Part shown: positions 1 to 13,082 of the stretch, one piece after another
Layout of the letters: every line of letters starts with the position of its first letter
How positions within the stretch are numbered: position 1 is the stretch's first letter
Assembly (NCBI GenBank): GCA_964030475.1
Contig: CAXIPT010000002.1
Location: 6,547,715-6,611,714, forward strand
Direction: 5' to 3'
DNA length: 64,000 nt
From: Tethya wilhelma
Lineage: Eukaryota > Porifera > Demospongiae > Tethyida > Tethyidae
The notes under the pieces: model-generated
Databases searched by the model: none
What the model was told of the DNA's origin: nothing
What the model saw: only the letters and a program-made list of their open reading frames with translations
Made by a program: the position numbers and the translations under genes

Positions 1-139
1 GTCATTGTCTGAGGGATAGGTCTATTGGCAGTTCTATTGTGCCTGTAGATTTCTACTACTATGGCACAATTGAGGGGAATATACATCATGCTTCTGATGT
101 GAGGATGGGTGGATAAGTATGTCAAGAAGTCGTCTAGTG

Positions 140-930
140 TTTGTTGCTGAGAGGCAAAGAAGGCTCTAGCATACTCCTCAATACACTCTTGAGTAAATCC
201 TATCACTTCTATTTGCTTGTGTATTTGAGGCCNAGAAATATAGTTGATCAAACTTTGACAACACATTGTTTAGTCATTAATAAGCCTAAACAAGAGCTAG
301 AAAGCTTTGAAACTCAGTTTAAATTTATGAGCTTCAGTGTAGCCATCTTCTTGTAAGTATATAGAGTTAATTATTAAGGTTGTTATCTATCCATGTGGCA
401 TTTGTGACACACATGTACACTGCATGGCCTTACTATTAGCCTATAAGCTGCTACTCAAGCTTTTTGTAGAGACTAACCTGTCTCTGAGTCTGTGATAGTC
501 CACATGTTTACTCACACTATAATACTGGTCAACAAACAACTAGTAAAACATTTTCATAAAAATAAGTAGTGTGGGAATGGACACTGTGCTACCAAAAGTA
601 ATGGAACAAGGAATTAATGTCTCAAGTTTTGATAAGTAACTAGTTAGCATTTTTTGCATATTATAACCCTATAAGTTGTCTCTTTTGCCTGCCTGCTTTT
701 ACTTTACTCCATGCACTTATGCTAATTGATTGGCAGAACCATTTTAGTATACGTATTGTTTGAGCCATGCATGTGTTACCAATATATGTATGTTTCGCGT
801 GAAGGATCAATGATAAATATGAAGTAGTCATGCATGCATGTGCTGAAATTGAGATATGCTTTGTGTTTGGCAGCATTGCCACTGCTTATTTTTGTGAAAT
901 TGTTGCTATAGTTGTAAACAAAACACTGCT
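140..930. repeat. Degenerate copy of repeat P (palindrome-ended element)
   Basis: Positions 260-620 resemble the P element seen at 10.4-11.4, 24.4-25.4 and 60.1-61.1 kb: the stretch beginning aagcctaaacaagagctag, then the segment around aataagtagtgtgggaatgg. A mirrored copy of the latter lies near 830-910, so the hairpin end is still visible. The copy is clearly more diverged than the other three. An assembly N sits at 233. No gene is visible here. Confidence 0.55.
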
Positions 931-1586
931 CTATTGACATACATATAGTTCCTTCAATTATTATCATGCAGGTCTTGTTTCCTGTGGTAGAATTTGACTT
1001 CAGTGTGGTATGTTTGGTAATACTGCATGCATCACAGTTAGCTTTAAATTCCCATCTACGTCAGAGTTGGTCCCTTTCCAAGTATTATCACACAGAAGTC
1101 ACAGAAGTTTAGTGAACTGTTGTAATTGATGTGGGTTTACTTTCCTGATGCAGGTTAAATGCTAGTATAATTATCGTTATAGGAACCACACTTCATTGAT
1201 TGTCAGTCAGTGACAATGAAAACTTCCTGTACGCATTCATGCATGGGGTATTCTCAGGAACGATCTTATTATAGGAACTAGATGTGGTAGATATCATTAA
1301 TCCCTATATTATTAGTAGTACTTATACGATTTCATGTATTCATGGGTGAGTGCAGGAGTCCCCATGCAGCGTTAGATCTATAGAGGAAGTTTAGGAGACT
1401 TTATGTCTCCCTGGTTAGGTCATTCAGACTTCTCCATAATAACTCCATGCACATAGATTCATTTTCCTACGTATATAATAGACTAGAGATCTCCCAATTT
1501 TTTATGTGCTAGATCTAATTATAGTGTCCATATGCCAGCAAGGAGGAGGAACACATTGTTGCTATTTTGTTTTTGTGCATTTCTTC

Positions 1587-2237
1587 TAGCCTCGTACCCA
1601 GGCTCTCTCCTTTGACCTTGCACTAACGGCAAGGAAAGAGAGAGCCTGGGATCTCACGTCACGCACGTGAACCTTAAATAAATGAGCGTGGGCGAAATTT
1701 ACCACAATCCATGTGCTGATCTAGATTTTTTCCCTCGAGTTTAGCGGCAAAGAAACAAAGCTGGTACTTTTGTTACTTAGTGCTCTGCTGTAGCAGTCTA
1801 ATTTTGTTTTCTAGCTTCTATTTAGTATCTAAATGCTGCTTCGTAGTTAGCAGCGTTCTAGTAGTGCACTATTTAGAGTGAGATACGGTTCAATCGACTA
1901 GTCATGCAAAACAAAGATGCAGGTACGTTCTATCACATAACTTACTTGAAAAAAACTGTCTTTGTGGCTCTCTTAGTCCAAAGACTTAGCGTTTTGTTTC
2001 AGTATTACTAAAATTCTCAGTAGAACTGAACTGAACTAAAAATACGGCGACCTTGGACGGAAAATGCGTGGGCAGTCTGATTGCCTAGGCGTGATGTGCC
2101 CACGCGCGGGTACGCTCAATTATCTGTGTTCTACTAGCGTTCTACCTGTAGAGTCACGTGCGTGACGTGGGATCCCAGGCTCTCTCTTTCCTTGCCGTTA
2201 GTGCAAGGTCAAAGGAGAGAGCCTGGGTACGAGGCTA
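1587..2237. mobile_element. Long-TIR element with 9-bp target duplication (Mutator-like MITE)
   Basis: The ends are inverted repeats of about 80 bp: tagcctcgtacccaggctct at the left and its reverse complement ending at 2237. The 9 bases catttcttc occur immediately outside both ends (1578-1586 and 2238-2246), which is a perfect 9-bp target-site duplication. Long TIRs plus 9-bp duplications are the hallmark of Mutator-like elements. The 650-bp interior has no transposase ORF, so the element is non-autonomous. A related copy lies at 7253-7938. Confidence 0.85.
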
Positions 2238-2319
2238 CATTTCTTCATCCTTAATGTTTGTTTACTAGTGTGTCATTAGATGTTTGTGTTATTGTTTGTT
2301 CACATTTGTGCCTCGATTT

Positions 2320-2681
2320 TGTTGGAATGTTGAATTACAAATCTTGATTCCAGTTTTGAATTTAAGATATGCAAATGATATGCACTATAATATACCATTA
2401 ACTAGTACTGTAACCATTTATTTTGATCTTGAAACCAGGTGGTTAGATTGTACGCATTTAGAATCCGGATTAAGATTTTTTTGAATCTTTACAGTTATTT
2501 TGTTAGAATAATGAATTACAAATCCTGAATTCGGTTTAGAATCTAAGATATATGCTTTTAAGTATGTGCACATATCATTAATTAGACTGTACTGTAACCA
2601 TGCATTTGGTTAGAACCAATGACCAAGTGTTTAGATTCTACACATTTAGAATCCGGACTTAGACAGTTTTCTGAATCTTAT
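2320..2681. repeat. Two-unit tandem repeat, about 180 bp per unit
   Basis: Two diverged head-to-tail copies at about 2320-2490 and 2501-2681 share gaattacaaatc, a central actgtaaccat and the end atttagaatccgga. No coding potential is apparent. Confidence 0.6.
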
Positions 2682-2939
2682 CGAGGGTGTTCACTATGTG
2701 AATGTATACTCTTGAGTCCTGATGAGTGAATGTATATCCTTTTTGTGTTGTTCATAGGAATCACTATTATGGTGTTACAGTATGGACACTATGCAGTTAT
2801 AAAGTGTATGCATTTTAAGGTTACATAATATTCGTAATTATAACTTAAAGGTTTGGAAGGGCCTGGTCTTCATAGAGGTCATCTTGCTCACTCCTCGACT
2901 CCCCTATACTGATACTATTTTTGTGCTTGCATGGGCCAT

Positions 2940-3840
2940 ATAGACATGCATACAAAATGCAAAAATAACTCAGGAACCAACTAAAATGTAGTAATTATAA
3001 CTCAGGAACCAAGATATCACAATAATTAATATATTGCATGTGGTTTAGGAACTACTTATATGCATGAAGCTTCCATGTATAGGTATTGCATGATTCCTAA
3101 GTACATTTTGTATGTGGATTAGACTCTAGAGGTCATCTGGCACACTCAACTCTGATCCTACTCTAACATTACCACTAATATAGTACTATTCATGTGCATG
3201 CAGTCATTGTCCCATGCAGTGTTCACAATGAGAGGTAGAAGAGTCGACTAACTTCCTCTAGCACCCTAGCTCCCATGCAGAATCAAAGGACAACTATCAG
3301 GTTGTCACAACAGACCATATCTCTGGCTATAAGATTAAAACCATGCATCAGTACATGAGAATAGTACATATAAGTGGTTATGTAACAGGAAGAGAGTTCT
3401 TAATGAGTGTGCACACCAGATGATCTGCTAAATAAGCCACCTACAAAATGCGTGAGTAACTAATTTAATAAAAGGAACCAAGCTATATATATCACAATAG
3501 CCACAAGCATAAAGTTTGGTTCCTAAGTTGTTGTTGCATTAATTTTTGAATGCATGCGCAATGCATGCATGTGTGGTCACTGGGACAATGACTGCACATA
3601 AATAGTATCAGTTGTTATGTGTAACAGCAGAAGAGTTGAGTGTGCCTGATGACCTAAGCCAGTGAAATGTGCATGAATATAACTTTTATAAATTATAGAG
3701 TCAACTATATCACAATAATCACAAAGAACCACATGTAATGCATATTTAGTAGTATAGTATACACTATAGTAAACAACACTTACAGGAACTGTGTCACTAT
3801 GAGATGTGTGACATTTTGTGACATTATTTGTTAACAAATG
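2940..3840. repeat. R1 dispersed repeat cluster
   Basis: Several partial, partly inverted R1 units. Diagnostic pieces are 'aggaaccaaactatcacaat', 'gttatgtaacagcaggagag' and 'gagtgtgccagatgatgtct' with variants. They recur at 4.7-5.1, 6.8-8.4, 8.9-10.0 and 12.3-12.8 kb. There is no transposase, so this is probably an old MITE family. The surrounding 3840-4720 stretch shows nothing I can identify. Confidence 0.6.
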
Positions 3841-4719
3841 TGCAATACATGTACATACACAAGGCTAGTATCCAGACGTGGTACCAAAGTTGCGCTATAG
3901 AAACAAAGCCAGAAAAGCCAGAACTATATTAATGTCACAAAAGGTTATAAATCATATAAAAAAATTAAATAAATGTCCCTTTAGTAACAAAATAGTGCTT
4001 ATATATAGTGCGTGACACATGCAGTTCCTTTAAGTATATGCAGTTTCAAACATAAAAAAGACAACAATAACAAAATGCAATAAATGCATGTAGGATATGT
4101 AATAACAATTATAATAATACTAACAACTTTGTGCATCTTGAGCGTGGAGAGATGGTATATGCAGATACGTTATATATAGAGTTCAATCTAGACCAGAGGT
4201 ACTTTTTATGTTCTGATGTGGTTTTAGAATGTCTTGCTTTGAATTTTACATTGTAGTTCTGTTTGTATCGCCTTTCTCTGTAGCTCATGACATAGTTAGT
4301 TCATAGTTCATAGTTCTTGGATATCCCAAGTTATAATTCTCCACAGTTGAATGTAATAAGTCAATGTGACCTTGCAAGTGTGATATACATATGAGACCCA
4401 TTGACAAGAGAGCAGGTATAATTATATGCAATATGTGTTGTACAGATCCAAAGATGATATGCTTCAACTGATTTTTTTGTATTAATATAGTGATCAGACC
4501 ATATGTATCCATGTCCTTGATAAGTTATCACGTACTATTGTTCCAAACTCTTGACAATGTTCTTATATATTGTCAATGAGTGTATTGATCTATCACGTGC
4601 AATTCCAAAATAATTCCAATAACTGTATACTATGTTACAATGGCTATGGATTAAAAATGCAAGACTAACTAAATAACCAATTATAAACTATCATTCAAAA
4701 CACAATGGAATAATACAGG

Positions 4720-5100
4720 CTCATTGTGTGGGCACTGAGACAATGACTGCACATCAATTAGTAAGACAGTAAGAGAGTTGAGTGTACCAGATGGCCTCTA
4801 GACTCCCAGCTATACCAGCAAAATGCATGAGTAACTTGGGAACCCAACTATCATAACCCCAGAAGCCACTTGTACATGCATATTGTTCCTAAGCCATATG
4901 CAGAGTAACCACACTATATGTAAGATTACATTAGGAACTGGCAAAATAACACAATAACATGCACAATTGGATGTTATGGTGATAGTTTGGTTCCTAATTT
5001 ATTAAAGGTTATTCTTTCGATAGTTTGGTTCCTAATTATTAAATGGAATTCTTCCAGTTTACATGTGGCTTAGGAGCAATTAACTTGAATCACATTGTCA
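4720..5100. repeat. R1 dispersed repeat
   Basis: Contains the R1 block 'gggcactgagacaatgactgcac', the 'gagagttgagtgtaccagatg' block and two tandem copies of 'gatagtttggttcctaatt' near 4980-5040. Confidence 0.55.
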
Positions 5101-5391
5101 TGCAGAATTTGTGAACTCTGTTGTTGACTGCTTCTATGCAAAGCCTTTTTTGGACAATTTCTCCGAGTCTCTCTTGCATACCGACACTCAGTTCAAAAGG
5201 CTTACATATCTACATGCACTAAAAGACTATACTTTGTCTAAATACTGTAATTTGATTGGACAGCTACAATTAAGTCTCTAAATTTCATTAAGACCTGTTC
5301 ATAGATGCTCTACATGAAATAAAGTAGCTATGAATAAATTTATAAGCACAACTTACACAAACCTCAATTTTGATTGGGTATATCTAAACTT

Positions 5392-5537
5392 GTTAGACAC
5401 TAGCTGTTCTGTCTGTTTCTACGTGTTTTTGAAACCCTCAGGCTACTCGATCATAGAACCCTCACTGCGCTCGGGATTCTATATAGCAGCCTTGTGTTTC
5501 TAAAACACGTATAGAAACCTCCGAAACAGTGTCTAAC
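5392..5537. mobile_element. Small palindromic MITE
   Basis: The ends gttagacacta and its near-complement gtgtctaac lie 146 bp apart. The arms continue inward with imperfect complementarity around tttctacgtgttttt and aaaacacgtatagaaac. Non-coding hairpin element. Confidence 0.6.
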
Positions 5538-5593
5538 TAAATATGTAAATCAGTTAGCGTAGAATTAAGTTAGAGAGAACACTGAATAACATT

Positions 5594-6640
5594 TCATTTT
5601 TGTGGCAGCTACCTTACCTAAAAATATTAGCTCAGAATTTTTCTACGCAGATGGACAGGAAGGTAAGCTAAGGGCTTATACACACTATATATATAGTTTA
5701 TGTAATCCAAGCATTTACATTAGACAGCTATTATACATATACCTTATACTGTTTTTATTGAATCTATACTTCATTGCATGCATGTGTCTATACTCACAAG
5801 CACTTACCTCTTTGTTTGCAGTAGTGGTCTCCTGAGTCTTCTTTCCTAGCTATACTCACTGCTTATATAATGATTTTAGTCCCCATGTGGATGACTATTG
5901 AAAAAATTCATTTACTTCTACTGAAATAATAATAATTATGATAGAAAGAGCATATACAGGAACTAAGACGGGTCTCAATAATATCAAAATTTGAGTTGAG
6001 AAAGAAGGGTACATTCCATACTATACTCACAGCTTCACTCTATAATGATTTTAGTACCCATATAGATGGCTATAGTTGTAACATGTACTTTTACAGAATC
6101 TAATATAATTATGATACAGAGAGTGTATACAGGAACAAAGACTGAGTCTGGCATGATAATTGTTAAAGGGCATAGATTGTCTGTATATATGTACTATACA
6201 AGGACTTGGATTAAATTAAAGGGGTCGTGACTCCTAATTATACTTTACCTGTATAGAATACATATATCTATCCAGCACTTACCACTTAATATGGTTTAGC
6301 AGCCATCTCTTGGGTCTTTTTTTTTTTACTCCGGAACCTTTTAGAAAATGGCACCAATTTAGTCCCTGTGTTTATATTGAATTAAGTATAGAAGTGTAAA
6401 GACTCCTATAGTTTACTTAGAAACAACTTTACAGCTGTTTCTTGGAACCCATAATCTGGGTGCCATGGCTTTGCTGAGCTATATCTGGAAACCTACATCC
6501 TAGATCATTAAATTTTGATATGTACTTCCTGAAAAAGTCAAATACTAGGCTAAGATAGACCTGCATTTTATTATAACTAACTAAAAATTCACAACTGTCC
6601 AGGGTTTTCACTTAGAGCCTTGCACATATGATCGTTATTG
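5594..6640. repeat. R3 dispersed repeat
   Basis: Shares blocks with 11580-12180 and 43939-44852, including 'ggtaagctaa', 'tcttctttcctagcta', 'ttttagtccccatgtggatg' and an end resembling 'ttttcacttagagcc'. The R3 copy at 44 kb has clear inverted termini, so this is probably a decayed copy of the same element with internal repetition. Confidence 0.5.
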
Positions 6641-6779
6641 GGAATATACTAGGCTGTGTGCGCAGGATGTATTTTATTGTTACTTATGATATGCTTTGTA
6701 GTTGACTTTTTGTGCATAGCATGATAGTTATATGGGTAATAGAAACAATAATTTTACCTATTTTATACTTTGGCATGTG

Positions 6780-8400
6780 GCAACAATGCAAAATACAACC
6801 AAAAATGCACCCTCAGTTCTGTCCCTGGGACCATGACTGCACATGCAGTGCACACATCAATAGTATCAGTGGTTATGTAACAGCAGGAGAGTTGAGTGTG
6901 CCAGATGATGTCTAGGCTCTATATAATCCATCTGCTAAATGCATGAGTAACTTAATATAGGAACAAAACTACAACAAGAAGCCACATGCATAAGCCACAT
7001 GCAAGATGTTATTGTGATAGTTTGGTTCCTGAGTTATTTTTACCTATGGCATGCATGTGCATAGCTATAGGAACACTTTTAATGCATGTTTATTCCATAT
7101 CTACATGTGGGGGACAATTAAGTCAAGTTGCCAGCAATTGTAAAATGCAATCATTATTATAATGTGCCTACCCTCCTTGTGGTTCATGAAAACTGCACAT
7201 GCAATAATAGTATCATGTAACATACAGCTCGAGAGTTAAGTGTGCCAGATTGTAGCCTCGTTCCCAAGCCTTCAGAATCCGTTGCGCGTATTTTATATTT
7301 CGCGAGTTGCAAAGTTAAGCCATGTGCACAGAAAGCCTGGTAAAACTTCTCATGTGATGCTTTCGAAAAAGAACAGAGAGGTAGACGAGTGGTAGACAGG
7401 TAATTAGTGAGCGTGGGTGGAAAGCATAATCAACGTGCAGCACGAGCGTGTGATCCGTCTGCTAGAGTATGAGCTAAGTTTGTTTTCTTGTGTTAGAGCA
7501 ATGGAGTGAATTCTGGAGGTACAGCCGATATCTAAAAGGCTAAGCTTTATTGGCTATACTTATATACCAAAGAACAGTTATTGTGTCATTCAAAAAGCTC
7601 AAAAAGTGAGTATGAGTTAGCAAACCTACCAGTCTAAGATTTCTTGCTTCTTTTTTTGCATGCTAATGGCCCTTTTTTGTCAAAATCACTTTAATTGTTA
7701 GCAGATATTTGCCTATAGTAGGACTGTTAGAGACTCAGATATGACAAAAAAGTTATTTGTTGACAAATACAAGTTCAGAAAACCTATCTGCTTCTTTTCC
7801 TGGCAAAGACGCGCGTTAGTGTCGCCCACGCATTTTGCGGACAAGAATTTTGACGTAAGGCACGTGAGAAGTTTTACTAGGCCTTCCCCTCCTTTTTCCT
7901 CGCGCATTTTTTTTGGGGAAGGCCTAGGTATGAGGCTACCAGATGATGTCTAGGCTCTATATAAGCAATCTGTAAAATGCATGAGTAACTTAGGAACCAA
8001 ACTATCACAAGAAACCACATGCAAGATGTTATCATGATATGCATGTGATATGCATATTGTTGTGATATACACGTGCACATGCTGCATAGCTATAGGAACA
8101 ATTTTAATGCATGTTTATTCCATATCTGTATGCATGTGGCAAGTCGAGTTGCTAGCAATAATTGCAAAATGGAATAGTATAGTGCACCTACCTCCTTGTG
8201 GTCACTGTGAGGTTCGACTGCACATACATTAATAGTATCAGTGGTTATGTAACAGCTGGAGAGTTGAGTGTACATGCACACCAGATGTCATTTATCTCTA
8301 GACTCTATAAGCTAGTGTAAAATGTATGGTAACTTAAGAACCAAACAGTATTACAATAACCACAAAGAAGCCACATTCATGTTTTAACTTAACAGTATCA
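6780..8400. repeat. R1 repeat units interrupted by a Mutator-like insertion
   Basis: R1 sequence at 6780-7252 continues at 7939-8400. The interruption falls inside the R1 motif 'gtgtgccagatgatgtctag': the left side ends gtgtgccagattg and the right side restarts ccagatgatgtc. This dates the 7253-7938 insertion as later than this R1 copy. Confidence 0.6.
7253..7938. mobile_element. Second Mutator-like long-TIR element, inserted in R1
   Basis: The ends tagcctcgttcccaagcc and its near-complement ggcctaggtatgaggcta match the termini of the element at 1587-2237. Both interiors carry a gagcgtggg block next to the left arm and a cccacgc block near the right. The flanking duplication is imperfect (ccagattg against ccagatga), so this copy is older or mutated. 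No transposase ORF. Confidence 0.75.
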
Positions 8401-8408
8401 GCAGTATA

Positions 8409-8483
8409 CCGTAAATCGTGAATTATTCAACATGAAAATTTAGCGTACTAAAATTTTTAATGCGATAATTTCACGATTTACGG
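8409..8483. mobile_element. 75-bp hairpin MITE flanked by TA
   Basis: Inverted ends ccgtaaatcgtgaa and ttcacgatttacgg, flanked by TA on both sides. This is consistent with a Tc1/mariner-type MITE. The interior is AT-rich and non-coding. Confidence 0.7.
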
Positions 8484-8889
8484 TAGTAACGAACACTGTA
8501 ATAATAATAAAGCACTAGGATATTATAATATTGTTAGTAAACAACACTTCTAATTAAGTATACTATATACTCTGAGCTGAGGTGGCACTGACTTTTGCAT
8601 GAATAACTCACGAACAGTAAATGCAAATTGAACAGGATCATTATCAGAGGTTGTACTGTAGTACATGATAATTGCTGTAGCATTCAATGTTCGATTGCAC
8701 TTGATGCACCACTGACATTGTTAATGTAAAAATAAGGATTATATATGCTGCCTTAACTGTGGGATACCTGCCTGATAACACATGCAGATAGTATTGTAGA
8801 CAGTGTATGACCATCAATATAGAAGCTTATTAATTTGCTGTATATTAGTGAGGCAATATAACACTAACTTGATGAGAGTTCCTATAACC

Positions 8890-10000
8890 ACAAAATGCTA
8901 TATAGTTATTGCAAGAATATATTAGGAACCAAAATTATTACAATATCATATAGCTGCATGCCGCAATGCGAAATGCACCCTGGGCCTCATTGTGGATGCA
9001 TTGTTTGCCAGTGGAACAATACCTCCACATATACGGCCTCGTGCACACATGTAGGAGAGTTGAGTGATAGTTGACCTCTATATCTAGATTCATGTAAAAT
9101 ACAATAACTTAATTAGGAATCAAACTATCACAATAACCACAAAGAATTAGCCAATGCATGTAGTTCCTAAGCCACATACAAGCTGTTGTTGTGATAGTAT
9201 GGTTCCTAAGTTATTTGTGTATTTTACATGCATGCATGTGGCTTATAGGAACAATTAATATTGTTATATTCTTGTATTTTGCATGCATGTGTTCAAGTAT
9301 AGGAATATCTCCAATACAGTCTTGTACGTTCTAATTAACCGAATTTCAGCCTTCAAACTTGATCCAGATAATTGAGGTCTCAGATAAACAAGGTCCGGAC
9401 AACCGAGGTTCTACTGTATTCATGTCAACATGCACTTAATCCTAATACTTCCCTATATTCAAGCCTGGCATTTTATGCTTTTAGCCTTAGATTGTGATAG
9501 AAATTGTCTACTGCATGAAGCACTGAAAATAGCCCCAAAGTTTAGCAGAGAGTTTAATAAAATTCTGGCAGAATCACATTATTATTGTCTGGTTGATGCT
9601 CAAACCCGTTAGCATTCTATTTAATATTCACCACTAAGTTACACTACTATACTAAAGGTGAATAACTTACAAACCAAACTATCGTAATAAACAAAGAAGC
9701 CACATATAGCCGCATGCATGCATGCAGTAGTAGGAGTTGCAGTTGACCTTTTGATGTAGACTGATACAAACAGCAATAACTTAGGAACCAAACTATCACA
9801 ATAACCACAAAGAAGCCACATGCTTGTAGTTCCTAAGCCACATATAAGCTGTTATTGTAATAGTATGGTTCCTAAGTTATGTGTGTATTTGCATGCATGC
9901 ATGCATGTGGCTTATAGGAACAATATTGATATATTCATGTATTTTACATCTGTGTATAGGAATATCTCTATACAGTCTTCTTTCCTATACAGTAGTTTGT
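8890..10000. repeat. R1 repeats, including a near-perfect inverted pair
   Basis: At 9775-9880 the block aataacttaggaaccaaact is followed by its reverse complement (ending gtatggttcctaagttat), giving a hairpin. A similar arrangement occurs at 9110-9220. Both carry 'accacaaagaagccacatgc'-type loops. No gene is recognised, although a short ORF at 9430-9612 exists by chance. Confidence 0.55.
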
Positions 10001-10112
10001 ATTTCAAGGCGCATGATATGAGCCTCATCATATATTTCCCAGAGCATGATCTAGCTCATATCAACTTCCCTTAATTGAGTATAGATCAAGGGTCAAGCTT
10101 AAATACTTCCCT

Positions 10113-10258
10113 CACTGTAAATTAAAACTGTTGTGTGCTAGTCACACAACTTGACTGTGTGAAATATGTTGCAAAAGACTTAGTGCGTTCTGTGACTGCA
10201 TTTTGCAACATATTTAACACAAAAGGTGTGACTAGCACACAACAGTTTTTACAGTGAG
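10113..10258. mobile_element. 146-bp palindromic MITE
   Basis: The arms ctcactgtaaattaaaactg... and ...cagtttttacagtgag are about 60 bp each and strongly complementary, including gtgtgctagtcacac and gtgactagcacac. A diverged half-copy lies at 12838-12880 (gtgtgctggtcacaaaactg). Confidence 0.7.
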
Positions 10259-10440
10259 CTATATTGGACCTTTACTAGAATTTAATTTTGTCAGAACTTA
10301 GTGAACTCTTTGTTAAACTCAATGGACAATTTCCTTTGCAAGCTAACAATTTTAACATGGCAGGCTACTCATGCACTGTTTCTCTCTATAACGATTTTAT
10401 ATTCCCTACATTGATGGCTGTTGTCAAGAGTGTATCATAC

Positions 10441-11446
10441 GTACGGTAGTACGTATAGTAGGAATGGGCCGACTGTCCCATAGACACCATACAAAATGTT
10501 GGCCACTATAAAAATCTAGTCAAACAAAATTAAACCTTCAAAGTTGTTCAGAGGCTCTCAATGACAGATTACCAACTGCATGCAAGGCCTAAAGCTCACA
10601 AAAACTTTCCTCAGCACTCGTAGTGGGTGCTATTGGGAAGCCACCATAGTGCCATTTTTGTTCTCTAACGTACGTACTTCCTTCCTAACTGACTTACTTG
10701 AAAAGGATTTCCAGAGAACCAGAATGTGTTGAGCCAACTTTGACAGCACAAAGTAAGTTTTTTCCATGGGTAGTACATTCCTTTATACTCGTTTCAATCT
10801 CAAATAGGCCTAAACAAAAACTAGAAAGCTTTGAAACTTTAAGTTAGTGTATAAATTCATGTACTACAATGCAGCCATCTTTGTATGTAGAGTTCAAAGG
10901 TCATTATTCACCTGGCATTATTATGCGCATGCGCATTAGCCTCAACTAGCATAATGAAATACATTGTAGCTGCATCTCAAGCTTTTTGTAGGGACTGACC
11001 AGTCTCTGATAGTCTTCACACTGTAATATTGAAAAAAGTGAATGAACAAGTAGTAAAAATTTCAAAAAAATAAGTAGTGTAGGAATGGGCAGTGCGGTAA
11101 AAAGCATTGGAACAAGGCATGTCTCAATTTGGGCACATGACTACTTCATTTTTTATGTCCAACTCTTGGCCAGCAGTCCAGTTTAAGTTGCCTATCTTAA
11201 TATTGTTATAGTTTACTCTACTGCTTAGCCAACTGATTAGATTAAAGTAACGCAACAATAAGCTATGGTACTAGTAGTACAGCCATTTATGACACAGAGG
11301 ATCCATATAGAGGGATCAAGAATAAATCAAAAATGAAGTAGTCATGTGCCCAAATTGAGACATGCCTTGTTCCAATGCTTTTTACCGCACTGCCCATTCC
11401 TACACTACTTATTTTTTTGAAATTTTTACTACTTGTTATAAACAAC
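10441..11446 (-). repeat. P element copy (reverse orientation)
   Basis: About 1 kb, matching 24415-25380 and 60083-61081 in reverse complement. One end carries gccgactgtcccatagacac; the other is a large hairpin (about 11050-11446) whose arms both read aataagtagtgtaggaatgg in opposite orientations. I see no ORF of note, so it is probably a non-autonomous element. Confidence 0.75.
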
Positions 11447-11579
11447 AATTAACATGCATACCTGCAGTATTGCATATATAGACACTTTGATTGAATGACC
11501 TCACATTCTGTGTATGTTAATTAAGTGAGTATTAAAGGCATGCATGTAGACCAGCTAGATAATTTTACATTTGACACCT

Positions 11580-12180
11580 TCTTGGCATGCGCACCAAGGG
11601 TTATATTATAGAGAGTGTATACAAGACCCAGCCCTTATCTAATCAAAGCACTTGTCCATATTATACTATGGAAAATCATGCATACCCTTTATGCATTGAG
11701 ACTCTCTTATTTCTCGGAACTTGATTACTATATATACCTAGAATCTACTAAACTACTATCAAGCCATTTACCACTTTAGGTTCAGTATTATAATACCCAT
11801 CTCTGGTCTTCTTTCCTGGTCTTCTTATTTCCTGTTAATGGCTTCTGGAAAATGATCAGACATGGTTTTACTCCCTTTGCAAACGTGGTTGTAATATCCA
11901 TCTTGTACTTGTACACCCATAATTATCATGCACAGAGTACACATATACCCCTGTAGTGGTGGCTTAGCAGATTCCTGGAAAACTACTTTATCCTAGCTAT
12001 ATTATCATCAAGTTTAGGTACCTGCTTCCTAAGAAAGCTACTACTATAGTATTATAGACTTGCAATTATAGCTAACTCATAATTCATGGAATTAAACATT
12101 ACTCAAATTGGTGGAAAAGTTGACTCAAAATTCACTGAAATTCCCAATGTCCCAGTTTTACTTGGAGCCTCACATATAAT
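11580..12180. repeat. R3 dispersed repeat copy
   Basis: Contains 'ggtcttctttcctgg', 'attcctggaaaactac', 'ttcactgaaattcccaatg' and ends in 'cttggagcctcaca', the same terminus as the R3 element at 43939-44852. Left end not resolved. Confidence 0.5.
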
Positions 12181-12299
12181 CTTTGCAGAGAGTAATATTA
12201 TAACTGGCCATGTGTACCTTGAAGATGTTTTTATTGTCATTGTATAGGTGAGGGACAATCAATTATTAATAATAATATGGTTTGTAACTGGATTTATTT

Positions 12300-12770
12300 T
12301 ATAATGTGATAGTTTAGTTGTTCTTTAGTTATTCTTAAAATTGCTTGCTATGTGTGTGGGATTATAAGGAGCATACAAGACAATGTCATATGCCATGTTG
12401 TAGGACCAAGCAGATCATCTGATAAGACATCTCTTCCTATAGTCTATGCATATTCACATAACAGATGTTATTATGATAGCTTGGTTGCTAAGTTATTCTT
12501 GCATGTTGTGTGTATAGTTAAGGAACAATATAATACATTCCCAAACCATATGTTCCTAAACCACATACAAAACTAACTCTTCTCAAAATTCAAAAATATT
12601 GAATAAACTTATCAAAATAATATCCACTAATTGGTATAGTTATTGAGCATAGTTTGGTTCCTAAATTATTCTTGCATCTCACATAATATTATGGCTTATG
12701 AACAATGTGTATGCATGTAGCTTCTTTGTGATTGTTGTGATAGTTTGGTTTATGAGTTATCATTTTGCAT
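12300..12770. repeat. R1 dispersed repeat
   Basis: Repeated 'gatagtttggttcctaa' and 'ttgtgattgttgtgatagtttggtt' motifs as in other R1 copies. It is followed by an assembly N at 12882 and two direct copies of the block 'atgcaggttttggcatgc' near 13032-13104, just upstream of the LOTUS exon. Confidence 0.5.
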
Positions 12771-13082
12771 GTAGATGGTGAGGAACTATATGTGGTTGAT
12801 AATATTCTTACAGACACAGCATGTAAGCTTAGAAATAATTGTGTGCTGGTCACAAAACTGTGTGAAATATGTTGCTAACTCNAATGTACAGTGTAGCTCT
12901 GCATTTACAAGGTGTAAATAAAAAGCACTTCAACGTGTTAATGAGCACACATCATAGAGAGTACCAAATAAACACAAACTTGCAGGAATCACAGTCTTCA
13001 AAGGAAAGTATTAATTAGTACTAAACACATCATGCAGGTTTTGGCATGCATTATCTCCAATTAGTACCAAACCTGTAAACAC

